64,000 bases of DNA from the NCBI GenBank assembly GCA_029204225.1, contig CM055094.1:8475234-8539233 (forward strand). The letters are read 5' to 3'. This document shows positions 43,375 through 55,510 of this stretch, one piece after another (within the stretch, counting starts at the first letter, position 1; every line of letters starts with the position of its first letter). The position numbers and the translations under genes were made by a program. The notes beneath the pieces are model-generated. The model worked only from the letters and a program-made list of their open reading frames with translations. It ran no database searches and was not told the DNA's origin. This stretch comes from Diphasiastrum complanatum (Eukaryota > Streptophyta > Lycopodiopsida > Lycopodiales > Lycopodiaceae).

Positions 43375-44820
43375 AGTAGTGAACGGGTATCTCCCATTGT
43401 CATGGTTCCAAAGAAAAAGACCAGACAGATTCAAATATGCCAAGATTTTCGGAAACTCAATGTAGCCACCAGGAAAGATCACCATCCATTGCCCTTCACT
43501 GATTCAATTCTAGATTAGGTTGCTGGACAAGAACATTATAGTTTTTGTGAGGGGTTCTCTCGTTATAATCAAGTTGGAGTACAAAAGGATGATGGATCAA
43601 AGACCACCTTTACTACAGATTGGGGCACTTATGCCTACAATAAAATGCCCTTAGGCCTATACAATGCGCCAACGACTTTTCAACGACTTATATTGTTAAT
43701 CTTTGCTGTTTTTTTGAGAACATTTCTCGAAATTTTGATTGACGACTTTTGTGTGTACATTGATATAAAGTCTCACATCCAGAAACTGAAACTCACACTA
43801 CAGAGGTGTTGAGACACTTGTCTGTCACTTTACCTTGACAAGTTCGAGGTTATAAAGAATCTACTGATACCAATGAATCTACGAGAACTTAGAGCCTTCT
43901 TACGACATGTTGGTTATTACCGAAGATTCATACAAAATCATGCCTCGACAGCTGCGGCCCTTACACAGTTACTTAAGAAGCAAGTCGTGTATTTGTGGAT
44001 GCCTGAACAACAGAAAACATTCAAAGAACTCAAGCAGTAGCTGATTAATGCTCCAATTTTAAGACCGTCTAACTGGATGATACTATTTCATAGTTATGTT
44101 GATGTGTTAGCATTCAATATTGGTGTTTGTCTGAGTCAGAAGGATGAACAGAAGAAAGACCATCCAATATACTATGCTAGTCGATAGCATCAGAGCAAAA
44201 TTATTCGGCAATAGAAAGAGAAGCACTTGGAATGATATTCACTATAAAAAAATTTTGACATTATTTGCTGGGTTATGCTTTTATCTTCCATGTTGATTGT
44301 TATGCTTTGAAGTATCTTGTAAATAAACCCGATTTATTTGGAAGAATTGCTCGCTGGGTTCTGCTGCTACAATAATTCACTTATCAAGTTGAACTTTGTC
44401 TGGAAAAATATCATACTAATGCTGATTACCTTTCACGACTCAACATAGGAAAAATTGAAGAACAAATTAATGACGACTTTTCCGATGAAAATTTGTTCTT
44501 TGTTATCATCCTCAAACTCATTATATTTTGATATTATTATTTATCTCAAAGATCAGATTTATCCGGAAGGATATGACTTGGAGAAAAAGACGGTATTTTA
44601 ATACAAACTTGTACCATATACTATTATTAACAATGTTCTGTACAAGGTTGGTGCAGATCATCATTTAAGAAGTTGTCTTGAAGCCGAAGATATTCCAAAG
44701 GTCATTCGAGCCTTACATTCGGAAGATGTTGGAGGTCATTTTGCTATGAAGGACATTGTTAATAAGATATTGACCGCCAAATATTGGTGGCCTACAATGT
44801 TTAAGGATGTCCCAAATTAC
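43375..44820 (+). pseudogene. Ty3/gypsy RT, RNase H and integrase fragment
   Basis: RT from VSPIVMVPKKK through RKLNVATRKDHHPLPF, YSFCEGFSRYNQVGV, WGTYAYNKMPLGLYNAPTTF and the catalytic box reading LIDDFCVYI. Connection and RNase H follow (LRELRAFLRHVGYYRRFIQN, YYASR) with many stops, then the integrase HHCC start shared with 2863-3045. Integrase ends at the CACTACTAC sequence at 44821. More complete at its 5' side than copy 1. Confidence 0.88.
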
Positions 44821-45286
44821 CACTACTACAAAACGTGTTCACTCTGACATGTGCTTGCGATGGATTTCTAGAAATCCCATTAAATATCAGAATACAACAT
44901 GTCGCTTTCTGACACCTCTGTCGAACCCCCATAAAAAAAAACTCTGGCTGCCTCTGGTAGCTGGCGGGAATAGAGTTTTAAATTGGATGTTGGAATTTGA
45001 CATGTAAAATATGTAACGAATTTCGACATGCGGCGTGGGTGCCATGTGGCAAACGATCTTTGAGTTGGCATCCTGGTTGGATGTCAGATTCAACAAATTT
45101 TTAAATGTGTTGGATTCTGACATCCAGATCCGCAATCTGTGTTGATGCTTGGATGTTTTGGATTCTAAAAATTATGTTGGAATCCGATAGATTCTAAGGA
45201 TGTCAGATTTTGACACTGTGTTCGTATTGCTTTCCGTGACCTCCATTTTTACGCTACCTTTTTAGAGAACTCTTGGTGCTTGGAAG

Positions 45287-45420
45287 TGGAGGAGCTTGAG
45301 GAGCTTGGAGCTTGGAGAGCTTGGAGCTTGGGGATCTTGGAGCTTGGGGAGCTTGGAGAGTTGGGAGCTTTGAGAGTTTGGAGAGTTTGGAGCTTGGAGC
45401 TTGGGGAGCTTGGAGATTCA
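45287..45420 (+). repeat. GGAGCTTGG minisatellite, first unit
   Basis: Longer than in copy 1 by several GGAGAGTTTGGAGCTT units. Confidence 0.85.
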
Positions 45421-45694
45421 TATTTTGGAGGTTTTCATTTGCTAATTTAGTTGATTTTACATGTTTTAGATAGATAAATAGATAGAAAGAGATAAATAGA
45501 TAGATAGATAGATAGATAGGGAGAGAGATAAATAGATAGATAGATGGAAAGAGAGAGTGTGTGTGTGTACAAAAAATTTAACACTTGATTTTTAAAGAGT
45601 GTGTGTGTGTGTGTGTCGGATTCCGACACTATGTTCGTATTGTTTCCCGCGACCTCCATTTTCGCGCTACCTTTTCAGAGAACTCTTGGTGCTT

Positions 45695-45822
45695 GGAAGT
45701 GGAGGAGCTTGAGGAGCTTGGAGCCTGGAGAGCTTGGAGCTTGGGGATCTTGGAGCTTGGGGAGCTTGGAGAGTTTGGAGCTTGGAGCTTGGAGAGTTTG
45801 GAGCTTGGAGCTTGGGGAGATT
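45695..45822 (+). repeat. GGAGCTTGG minisatellite, second unit
   Basis: Belongs to the second half of the tandem duplication; unit order differs from the first. Confidence 0.85.
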
Positions 45823-46128
45823 GGAGATTCATATTTTGGAGGTTTTCATTTGCTAATTTAGTTGATTTTACATGTTTTAGATAGATAAATAGATAGAAAG
45901 AGATAAATAGATAGATAGATAGATAGATAGGGAGAGAGATAAATAGATAGATAGATGGAAAGAGAGTGTGTGTGTGTGTACAAAAAATTTAACACTTGAT
46001 TTTTAAAGTGTGTGTGTGTGTGAGTTATTGAATTTGTGAGAGAGAAATTGAGAATGAAAGAGAGAGAGAATGAAAAAATGAACTAAAGGTGAATGAGTTG
46101 ATTTTGACTTTTGGTTTCAATTTTTTGT

Positions 46129-46354
<226 letters not shown>

Positions 46355-46438
46355 TATGTGTGTATAAGAGAATGAATGAATCGTTAATCAATTGATTTTA
46401 TTTTTTGTTCTGAGAAAAGAGATAGAGATTGAAAGAGT

Positions 46439-47374
46439 TTTTGTGAGAGAGAAAGAGAGAGACAGAAGAGTAAGAACTATCATTGCTTGAGTAGTGTTAA
46501 TTTCTAGTGTACATGGATCATAGTGTTAATGGTTAGTGTTATGATATATTAACAGAGAAATGATAGGATTGTGTAGTATTTAATGTTGAACCACAAGAGG
46601 ATAGCGATTAAGAGTTGATAAATTGATACAAAATTGATACAATTCTGACTTATTCAAAGGTAGTGAAGTCGGATGTTATTTTGGTTGTCAAACAGACATT
46701 TTAAAAGTAACCAGTATTACTTTTATAGTGGATGTGTTAATGATACTTTCCAGAAACAACTATCCTTCTCTATCAAATGATATGAAAAGCATTCTACAAA
46801 AGAAATGCAATCAGAGTAGTAAGAATTTACTACACTTTGTCTGATTAAGGTGTCAGCATGGATTCGAAGAGATGTTCGATGTATTCAAGTATTAACAAAC
46901 AACCAGTTAATCTTAATCTAAGACTGTCGAGTTATAGACAATAGTCCTCAACAACTGAAGTCCTTTTGAGGTTAAGGTCTCAAATAGTCTTCAAATATAT
47001 TAGAAACTTATATTCGTCAAAAAACAAGAATACAAATCTTTGTCTCAATTCTTTAGGCAAGGACTACCATTTCAAAGGTATACATACTCTTCTATCAATG
47101 ACTATGGAAGACTATACCAATGATATACATTATTCAAGTGTCAAATCAAGTATTTGAGTGATGGAATAAGTTAGTTTAAAGATAGTGCATTAGAAAAACT
47201 TTGCGGTAGCACAACAAAGAGTGTAAATGTAGTAATACAACTATCTGACTTGAGAGTAATTTAAGTGATGCAAAAAGGACTGTTAGTATATTTGAGATCA
47301 ATCACACTTAGCAGTGCGAAGAGCAAATAACAGAGAAAATAGTCTTCTGGTAAATCTATTCATCTCTTCAATCT
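46439..47374. other. LTR-related fragment and unassigned sequence
   Basis: 46436-46560 resembles the inverted LTR of gypsy elements A/B (TTTTTGTGAGAGAGAAAG, AGAAGAGTAAG, AGTGTTAATGG words). The rest to 47374 shows no similarity I can name and no convincing ORF. Confidence 0.4.
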
Positions 47375-48396
47375 CTTACAATACGTAAACTGTGATCCAA
47401 CTTGAACAATCTTCTCAACCTCTTCTGGTTCAACAAGATTCAAAGGCTGATGGTCCATCATAAACTTCTAATTGTGTTTTTGACACTTGATCCTCAGTCA
47501 GATTCACGATGAGCTTTTGGTAACATAATAACAACATCATCCAAATTATAGTGTTTGAAATGATCTGACACGTCATGTTGGACATTTGGCTGTTCTTGTT
47601 CAAAAGGATTAACCTTTGATTTACGTTAAGCTTTATTGGCATGTATCGTTCGAGTAGGTGATGACTTCCTAGAAGGTGATGTCTTCCGAGAATTCTGACT
47701 TGAAGAGTCATCTTTGATTTTTCTTTTACCTTTATCCAATAAAGGCGGTATATTTTTTGGATCAGCTGTCAAAACTATATCTCATAATGTATTCATCCAT
47801 TTTAGAACTGTGTTATAATGTTGCTTAGCTTGCTTCTTCGTCATTGCTCATTTATTCTTTTCTTCCTTCACTATAACTACTTTTGGCAATTTTATTGCTG
47901 GTTCATCTGAAATATTTTGAACTCCAAACCTTGTAGGATTCATATGATTTAGAATCTACTCATCAATAAGTTCAGCATTTTCATCATAAGATAAGACATG
48001 ACTGAAATGAATGATTTCATCTTCAATAGGATTGATCGGTTCATATCCATGCCACATTCATCATGTTGAATGGGAGTGTGATAGGCATATCCAAAGTACG
48101 ATCGGACATAGGAATGTCTCTCAACTCTAAATTGTTATCTCGTTGACACTTATATCCTATTGTACAATCCACAATTGCAAGAGCTTGATTCCAATTAACA
48201 TTATCTGTTTGAGAGTCATAGTGCACTCCCAAAGCTTTTACTAGTTGATCACAAGTATGATCCATTGTTGATGAATCATCGTCTCCTTTCTAGACTACTG
48301 GTTTATTGTCCAAGCTAATGGATCAACTTTAACTGCATGCTCACAATTCTCAAATGTAAATTTTTTGGTTCTCCAGTTATGAATTGCTTGCGCAAC

Positions 48397-48645
48397 TCAT
48401 AACCATGGATGTCCCAATAGAATGCGATAAATTGATGGTGCTTCTAGTAAGTTCATTACTACAACAGTAATGACAAACTGAATTCTAGCAATCTTGATAG
48501 GTATGTCTTCCACTAAGCCTCTAGGATGTACTGTAGTCTGATTAGCTAACTTGATAGCAAAAGTTGCAGGTTTCATCCTTGTAAGACTGTATTTAGCACA
48601 TAGTTTTGTTGAGATCAGATTAACTCCTAAACCTCCATCTATCAC
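48397..48645 (-). pseudogene. gypsy protease (element B)
   Basis: IDGGLGVNLISTKLC, LANQTTVHPRGLVEDI, IYRILLGHPWL: the same DGG-type retropepsin as element A, open for 82 residues. The stretch on its C-terminal side (48041-48265, NWNQALAIVDCTIGY) has no counterpart in element A and is unassigned. Confidence 0.8.
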
Positions 48646-48774
48646 AACTGTCTCTTTAGCAAATTATTTATGCTATATCGGAAGGGTGATATTTCTCTAC
48701 TCACTCTCCCTGGATGCCCCTACATTGAGTACTTTGTTTGATTCTTCAGAACTAGCACAAAATAATGGTTCCTG

Positions 48775-49222
48775 CTAGACTGTTGGTTCAATTTGAGTCA
48801 ATCTCTCCACTAACACTTCTTTCGCTTGAGGCACCAACTTAAAAAATTCTTCTAATGTAGTATCAATCTTGCTAGATAGAATATTCACGATTAATTTTGT
48901 TTGTGACATTTTAGATTTGGTCATCATGAAAGGATCTTCGTGATTGTGCAACTTAGTATTAACATCTATTCGTGGATTATATAAATTCGATGGCAGCACA
49001 TGTGAAGAATGAATCTCTGCTACAACTTTGGTAGCTTCTAATGCCTCCTCCTTTTGAAAATATTTGATCCACTACCTCATGTTGTGGTATTTCTTCTTCT
49101 CAGAGTCGAGATTTGGATACACCCCTGATGCGGTATATAAATAAGCAGTTGGCACGGATTCAATAGGTGTTGGATCAACAACAAACTCCTTTATGTTTAT
49201 GAGCTCATGTAACAACCATCAA
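48775..49222 (-). pseudogene. gypsy gag C-terminal fragment (element B)
   Basis: VYPNLDSEKKKYHNMR, then RIDVNTKLHNHEDPFMMTKS and TLEEFFKLVPQAKEVLVERL, aligned with element A 6420-6770. One stop after HNMR. Ends at the LTR junction. Confidence 0.75.
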
Positions 49223-49969
49223 TGTAGTGGGAATTTTCTATCCTTCTCTCAACCCTAGATCCAAGCACACAAGCATCAAGGAGATGATGAGGATTAACTA
49301 GTTGTCATGCGTAGATTCATTCTCATGAAAGTGTAGCATATTTCATAATCCAGCATGTGCATATGATTCATGTCTAACACTAAAATCCATTAACACTAAG
49401 TATTAACACTACATCCATTAATACTAGATCCACAACAATGATAGAAACTTACTCTTCTCTCTCTCCCTTTCTCTCTCACAAAAAGCATAAGAACATTCAA
49501 TTCTTATAAGCATCAAATCCAACAAATAGCAAATCCAAAGAAGACATGAGAGTTAGAGGATGAAAGATGGAGATCAAGGACATTCCATATCCATTTCATG
49601 AGAGGGCCAACCTACTTGTATTGAAATGAAGAGAATATGTACAAATAATTCGAATTTACCACTCTATATACTGGATTTTAGGGCATTGGCCTCAAATCCT
49701 ATTGGTCAATTTCTACCTCCCTAACTATTTAAATTTGAATTTGGGAGAACACCAACTTGAAAATTGGTGGGAATCCATTTTATTCAATAACTTGACTTTT
49801 AGGCCCTATGACATTAAAAGTCCCGCAAAAAGGCCTAAAGTCATTATTAACTTGTAACTAATCAATTATCTATGTGATCATCGGGTTGGACTTACACACG
49901 CAGGATGCCAAATCCCTCTCACTTATTAACTATGGTTAGGGTTGTCTCAATATCTGCAATTCTCCAACA
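49223..49969 (-). repeat. LTR of gypsy element B (747 bp)
   Basis: TGTAG (plus) to CCAACA; matches 9376-10130. Confidence 0.9.
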
Positions 49970-49974
49970 TTATC

Positions 49975-50345
49975 CCCCACCAAAATTGGTGGCGGTCCCA
50001 CGCCACCTTGCGAGATTTATTGGTATTAAACTTTTTCCATGTAGAATCTCTTTGGTAGTAGTGGTGAGTGCTTTGTACTTAGCTTCAATAGATGAGAGAT
50101 ATGGTGTCTTGCTTTTTTGAGAGCCAAGAGATGGATCCTTCTCCAATGAATATAGAAAATGCACTTGCGGACTTCCTATCAATCTTGTCACCTACAAAAT
50201 ATAAATAAAAAAAACTAATCAAGCAAATCTTATCCCCTTTATAAACTATGCCAAAATCTAGAATGCTAAAATTGTACCTAAGCACCATCTTGTCCAATTT
50301 GCAATGATAGATCAAATGAGATTGCATATATTGGCTCAACTTACT
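49975..50345 (-). pseudogene. copia RNase H relic
   Basis: DRKSASAFSIFIGEGSISWL, SKKQDT, then in another frame SKTPYLSSIEAKYKALTTTT: the copia RNase H end. Abuts the LTR of element B. Confidence 0.82.
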
Positions 50346-50371
50346 GACAAAAAAGCTTAGATTAGGACTAG

Positions 50372-50447
50372 CAATAGTTGTGATGGATTATGCAAATGCC
50401 AAATTAGGCCAATAGTTGTGATGGATTATGCAAATGCCAAATTAGAC
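50372..50447 (+). repeat. 38-bp perfect tandem duplication
   Basis: CAATAGTTGTGATGGATTAT starts at 50372 and 50410. Confidence 0.9.
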
Positions 50448-51586
50448 CAATGTTATATTGTAAAAAATTTGCTACTGCTTATAGTCTGTTTATGCTGATG
50501 TACGATTTTCAACCTAGATCGAGTCCAATAAATGTGGAGACGAACTCTGTTAAGATCCAGAAAGATGTATGATATGCATAAAGTGTGGCAAGTGGCCCGG
50601 GATTGTATCTAGAGTGCTCAGGAAGAGAGAGAAAACTTTCAAAGGTCATGTATTTTCATGTTGACTGTTTTAAAGACACCTTCGTCTTTTTAAGGGCACC
50701 TTCGACTTTTTCGCAAAATCCTGAAGAGAGAGAAAAATGCCGAAGGTCGTCTACTTTGAACGAGGAATGTTTCCAGCCACTTCCCAAATTTGCGAAGTGA
50801 GAGAAAACCACTTCCCTTATAAAGCGAAGTGAGAGAATTTGCAATTCCCTCGTCCACGTCAACATTCCCTATGGATTGACAATATACACTATGTACAGTT
50901 GTCACAGAAGCCATATACTTCCAAGTACAACGGCTTACCTAATAAGGTGACAATCATTTATTGTAGTTAATACACGGATGAAATCTATAAATAGATCATC
51001 CAAGCACAGATTGCAGGTTGCTCCATCCATGAGACATATTATTTGAGTCTCTCAATTACGCCATCAATTTTTAATTGTAATTGCTATTTGTATTGTGCTT
51101 TAGTGTAATATAACAACATCACATTTTTATCTGTGTACAACGTAGATGAATGCTTGTTGTGATTGAATGCACTTTCATTGCTGTTTGATCATGCTTGTTT
51201 ACTCACTTTGATCAAAACACGGACGTTTACGACTCCTCAGTTTCTGATCAGATGATGGCTATCTTTGACGCCTGAGGAACTCACGATATCAGACTACTCT
51301 TCCATTTATTTCAGAACTATACTTCACATTGAATCTGATTTTAGTGGTACCACACACAAACCATCTCTAATTTCTTTGGTGGACTGTACTCTTGTTATAG
51401 AATATGAATTAGCTTTTAAGATCCTGTTGGGCAATCAGAACGCATTAAATTGTGATCATCTTTAGCACAAGCTATCTATTAGACTGTTTTTGCGCCTAGC
51501 AACCGATTAGAACGGGAGAGCTGTTTCACAATATTCTTGCTCTCTTCACCGTTCTTGTTCTTCATATCTCCCTTGTCCCATCAGAT

Positions 51587-51598
51587 TGGTATCAAAGC
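51587..51598 (+). promoter_or_regulatory. primer binding site of copia element 3
   Basis: TGGTATCAAAGC, one mismatch to the iMet type, three bases after the LTR end. Confidence 0.75.
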
Positions 51599-51650
51599 GT
51601 AGCTCAAATAAACCGAGAGATTAAGTTTGTTCTATTTGTATACTGTTATC

Positions 51651-52450
51651 ATGTCTCATATAGGTAGCTCTTCATCTTCATCACTCAGTGAAGCTAGAGT
51701 CATTGACAAGTTCAATGGTTCTAACTTCGACATCTAGAAGTTAAAACTTAGAATGATGTTGATAGATAGAGATCTTTGGGATGTAGTAGAAGGTGTAGAC
51801 CTGAAACCAGAAGATGGTGGTCAAGCAAAGGCATGGATGATCAAAGATCAGAAGGCCTTCGCATGTGTCACACTCAATCTGGCCGACTCCCAGATATCTC
51901 ACGTTACCACGTGCAAAACCTCTAAGGAAACACTGGACTTGTTATCAAGTGAGACTCACGATGTAACCATGAGATTACATCTCAGAAGGAAGTTATTTAC
52001 TCTTAGCATGTTTGATTCTACTACCATCACTTCTCACATCAATAGCTTCAAGTCCCTGTTAGATCACTTATTAGTTGTAGGATGTTCTATTCAAGATGAT
52101 GATGTCGTCATGACCTTGCTTTTTTCTCTTCCAAGGTCCTATTAGCACTTTGTGGTAATGATCTCCACACAACTTGACCTCACTCTTCAAAAGGTGATTG
52201 GTCATCTTCTTCAAGAAGAAATACGAAAAAAGACTAGCAGCCTGTCCATCAAAGACAAATCCATGGCTCACTACACCAAGAAGAAAGACTATTCCAAGGG
52301 CAAGAATCAAGTGCAACAACAATAGGAGAAGCCTCACAATCAAGTCGAGCATGGTGGATCGCGCAAAAAGTTTTCTGTAGATATTGCAAGAGAGCCAATC
52401 ACGACATCAAAGAGTGTTGTATCAGGATCTACAACAAGGCAAAGAAGCAG
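51651..52450 (+). pseudogene. copia gag (element 3)
   Basis: MSHIGSSSSSSLSEARVIDK and FNGSNFDI start, a stop in place of the usual Trp, then LRMMLIDRDLWDVVEGVDLK and MRLHLRRKLFTLSMFDSTTI. Stops at about 52143 and 52323. The knuckle region (KECCIRIYNKAKKQQQ) has lost its Cys spacing. Related to the element 4 family rather than elements 1 and 2. Confidence 0.85.
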
Positions 52451-52459
52451 CAACAACAG

Positions 52460-52800
52460 TAGCAACCAGACTTCTCCAATGTGGCAGATTTCAAGGAGCA
52501 AGATACACACTTGTTAATGGCTTACAACAGCAGCGAAGATTGTGATAGCTGGTACTTGGACAACAACTCTACCCAACACATGACCTCTCGCAAGGAATGG
52601 TTTATAGAGTACACATCTTACAACAAAGACCAATTTATCTGCCTCAGAGATTCTAGCACCATACGAGTGAAAGACAAAAGAGCAGTGAAGATCACCTTCA
52701 ACAACGATCTGTCCATTTGTGTTCCTAACATCCTTCATGTTTCTCAGTTGTCAAAGAACTTGTTATCAGTCTCTAAGATAACATATGGACAAAAAAGATC
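52460..52800 (+). pseudogene. copia protease fragment (element 3)
   Basis: SWYLDNNSTQHMTSRKEWF: retropepsin site with D-N-N in place of D-S-G, so it is inactive. Then ILHVSQLSKNLLSVSKITY. Confidence 0.82.
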
Positions 52801-52804
52801 GTTT

Positions 52805-53275
52805 GGAACGTAGCTAGTGCATTTGTCAACCCAAAAGGAAGCACGAGAAATTCATAATGATCAAATCTCATCCAAAAACCTGTCTTTTGCACATCATTCG
52901 GATGAATTTCAATCTGATGATATTCAGTTCTAAGATTTATCTTTGTGAAGTATTTAGCTCCACCTAATAAATCTACCAGATCATCCATACGAGGCAAAAG
53001 GATATTTATTTTAAATAGTTACCTTATTCAACCCCTTGTAGTCAACACACAAATGGAAGCCTCCATCTTTCTTTGCTATTGGAAGAATAGGAGCACCCCA
53101 TGGTGACTTACTTGGCTGAACATGACCCATCTTCAAATGATTTTCAATTTATTTAGTGATATCTATCTCTTCTTTATGAGAAAACCGATATGGTTGTCTA
53201 GAGATAGTGTGACTATCTGGAATTAACTCAATCTTAAGGTCTACCAATTTGGACGGCGGTATTCTAGTTAAGAAA
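52805..53275 (-). pseudogene. Ty3/gypsy RT fragment
   Basis: [74 protein letters not shown]. One stop (ITK*IENHL). Both ends truncated between copia elements 3 and 4. Chromovirus-like in sequence, unlike element A. Confidence 0.85.
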
Positions 53276-53640
53276 ACACAATTGAAAACACCCAATCGGA
53301 TCAATCACCACAGCACAACGTCAAGTGCAACAAGAACCCAGAATTGCTCTCCTCAAACTGTATATTCAACTTCTGCGTAAGTACAAAGATGAGTTCCTTA
53401 AAAACACTCAAAGGGCTTGTAAAAGAAAGATGGCCCGATAACTCTAGAACTATTCTTTCGCTCCTCCTTTGGCACATCTACATAGGCCTTACATCCAATG
53501 ACACGAAACTTGTCGATTTTTGGCTTTATTCCAGTAAATGCTTCTTCATGAGTCACATTTGGAACCGCAACTGTAGGGCTCCTGTTTTGCAAGAACCGCG
53601 TGTTTTGCCGCACTGCAAGCTTCCGACCAAAGTGAATCGG

Positions 53641-54600
53641 TCAAGCCCATTGCTTCATCATGGAGCGTGCACTCTCCATAACAGTTCTGTTTTTCCTTTC
53701 AGCTACACCATTACTATGCGGCATGTGTGACTGTGTGAATTGTCTTTTAATGCCATGTTCTTTGCAAAAGTCTTCAAAATCATCAGATTTGTATTCACCC
53801 CCTCTATCAGATCTTAGCACTTTGATGCGTGCATCCAGTTGGTTCTCTACCAAAGTCTTGAACTCCTTGAAGCGAGCAAAAGCATCAAATTTCTTCTTCA
53901 AGAAATAAATCCATGTCCTCCTAGAGTAATCATCTATAAAAGTCATAAAATAATATGCTTTCCCCAACGACATGGTCTTCATTGGGCTGCACAGGTCGCT
54001 GTGAATTAGTTCTAGTGGTTTCTTAGCTCTTGCAGCTCCACCTTTCTTGAATGTCTCTCTGTGATGCTTTCCCATGATGCATCCTTCACATATTGCATGA
54101 TGATCATCCTGCAATGCTAGTAACCCTATTACCATCTTCAGCTTCGCCATCAATCTCAAGCTCCCATAGTTCAAATGACCAAGTCTTCTGTGCCACAACT
54201 CAGATTGAGATGCTGTTGAGATAGTCAAACCATATTCACCTGGTTTTGCAGCATCCAATTTATAAAGGCCACAATTACTATCTCTATAACCCTTCGCCAC
54301 CACTTTGTGGATGTGGTTCATATCCTTCATAAGCCATCCATCCTTGACAAATTTAACTTTAAGATGTTGATTTGCCATTACACCAATAGAAAGCAAACTC
54401 TTTTTGAGTCCAGGAACATAAAGTACACTAGGGATGTTTTTAATTTTGCCATCAAGAAACTGCACAGGTACATTGCCCACACCCTGTATTTGGCATTCCT
54501 CTCCATTGGCTTGAGTGACCTTATCCCCATCATGGATTGGTGAGAATTTTTCAAACCAATCCCGGTCATATGCCTTGTGGCGCCTAAGTCTATGAACCAT
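53641..54600 (-). pseudogene. copia protease end and integrase (element 4)
   Basis: Uninterrupted 319 residues: flap region, VLYVPGLKKSLLSIG, ELWHRRLGHLNYGSL, CEGCIMGKHHRE, then the core with all three catalytic residues: LIHSDLCSP (D), FIDDYSRRTW with LRSDRGGEYKS (D), and GVAERKNRTVME (E). Continues out of frame in 53398-53613 (GCKAYVDVPKEER). Best preserved retroviral domain of the window, yet gag and RT are missing or broken. Confidence 0.9.
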
Positions 54601-55088
54601 CTGGCACCATTATAAACTTGGGATGCCAATGCCGATGAGAAGACACTGGTCTCATCATCTTCTCCATGATCTTCGGCAATGTTTCCTTGTTGAGTCACTT
54701 TTCCCACCTTTATGTCTGCTTTCTTCTTATAACACTCGCGTGCCCAATGACCCGGTTTGTGGCAATAGTAACATTTGTCTTTCTTCTTATTTTTCTCTTT
54801 TGATGACGACTCTCCTTCGTCATCATCATCCTTGGATTTCTTAGAAATCTTTTTCCATCCTTTCTGCTTGCCTTTAGCAAGCAAGGCTTGATCCTCTTGT
54901 GGGGTTTGCCTTGACTTCACCACTGCGCGACACTGCTCTTCTTGGAACATGATTCCGTGGAAGTCTTCAAAAGTAGGCAACCTCTCCCTCGAAGCAATGC
55001 TACTCACAAACATCTGTAGCCCTTCCGAGACACCGCTCATTGTGGTATGTACCAATTCAATATCTCTGATTGGTTCTCCAATCGCCAC
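54378..55088 (-). pseudogene. copia gag C-terminal part, knuckle and protease site (element 4)
   Basis: MSGVSEGLQMFVSSIASRER, Lys-rich linker, CYYCHKPGHWARECYKKK (intact CX2CX4HX4C), protease WFIDLGATRHMTG with DLG in place of DSG. The last 70 residues are out of frame; the true frame continues at 54600. Confidence 0.88.
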
Positions 55089-55089
55089 A

Positions 55090-55510
55090 AGTTAATCTCT
55101 CAGCTCCTTTATCCTGGTGAAGAAGGATCCCACTGATTCACTTTCTTCCATCCTCATTGTGTTCAATCTTGACTTCAAGAACATGGCTCAAGCTGGATTG
55201 CAAGTTTGAAATTGCATTCTAAGAGCTTCCCAAGCTCCCCTAGCCGTCGTGGCATCACTTATGTGAGTGATCACATGGTCTTTCACTGAAAGATTGATCA
55301 AGGACAATGCTCTCTGCCTTTTTATCAAAGGCCCTTATGTCACCTGGAGTGGTATTTGGCCAGACTTCAATACCTGCCACGCTTTTCCACAACTCTTTCT
55401 CCATCAAAATGCTCTTCATTTTGAATTTCCAGATGTTTTAGTTAGAAGCCCCATCAAGTTTGCTTGCATCGCCCAAAACTGCCTCATTGATGTTTGCCAT
55501 CTCCGAACTG
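55090..55510 (-). pseudogene. copia gag N-terminal part (element 4), broken
   Basis: KLDGASN then stop, NIWKFKMKSILMEKELWKSV, later fragments around stops. Joins 54378-55088. Confidence 0.7.

Larger units (their letters stand above)
47375..49969 (-). mobile_element. Ty3/gypsy element B, heavily deleted
   Basis: Minus strand, same family as A. LTR 49969-49223 is joined directly to the middle of gag (the MVVT.A.K.K segment), so leader, primer site and gag N-terminus are missing. Protease and linker follow, and similarity stops at VQVGSQ near 47395, before RT. Many stops. Confidence 0.85.
50548..52800 (+). mobile_element. Ty1/copia element 3 (5' part)
   Basis: Probable LTR 50548-51583 (TGTTAAGATCC...CCCATCA, TATAAATA at 50986), primer site TGGTATCAAAGC at 51587, gag from ATG 51651, degraded knuckle, then the start of a protease. 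Truncated at about 52800, where an unrelated gypsy fragment starts. The LTR start is a guess, as no second LTR is here. Confidence 0.75.
53398..55510 (-). mobile_element. Ty1/copia element 4 (gag to integrase)
   Basis: Minus strand. Gag from about 55502 (MANINEAVLGDASKLDGASN) with stops, zinc knuckle, protease, and a long open integrase; no RT. A 20-bp direct repeat GCCCGATAACTCTAGAACTA lies at 53433 and 56626. Confidence 0.85.
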
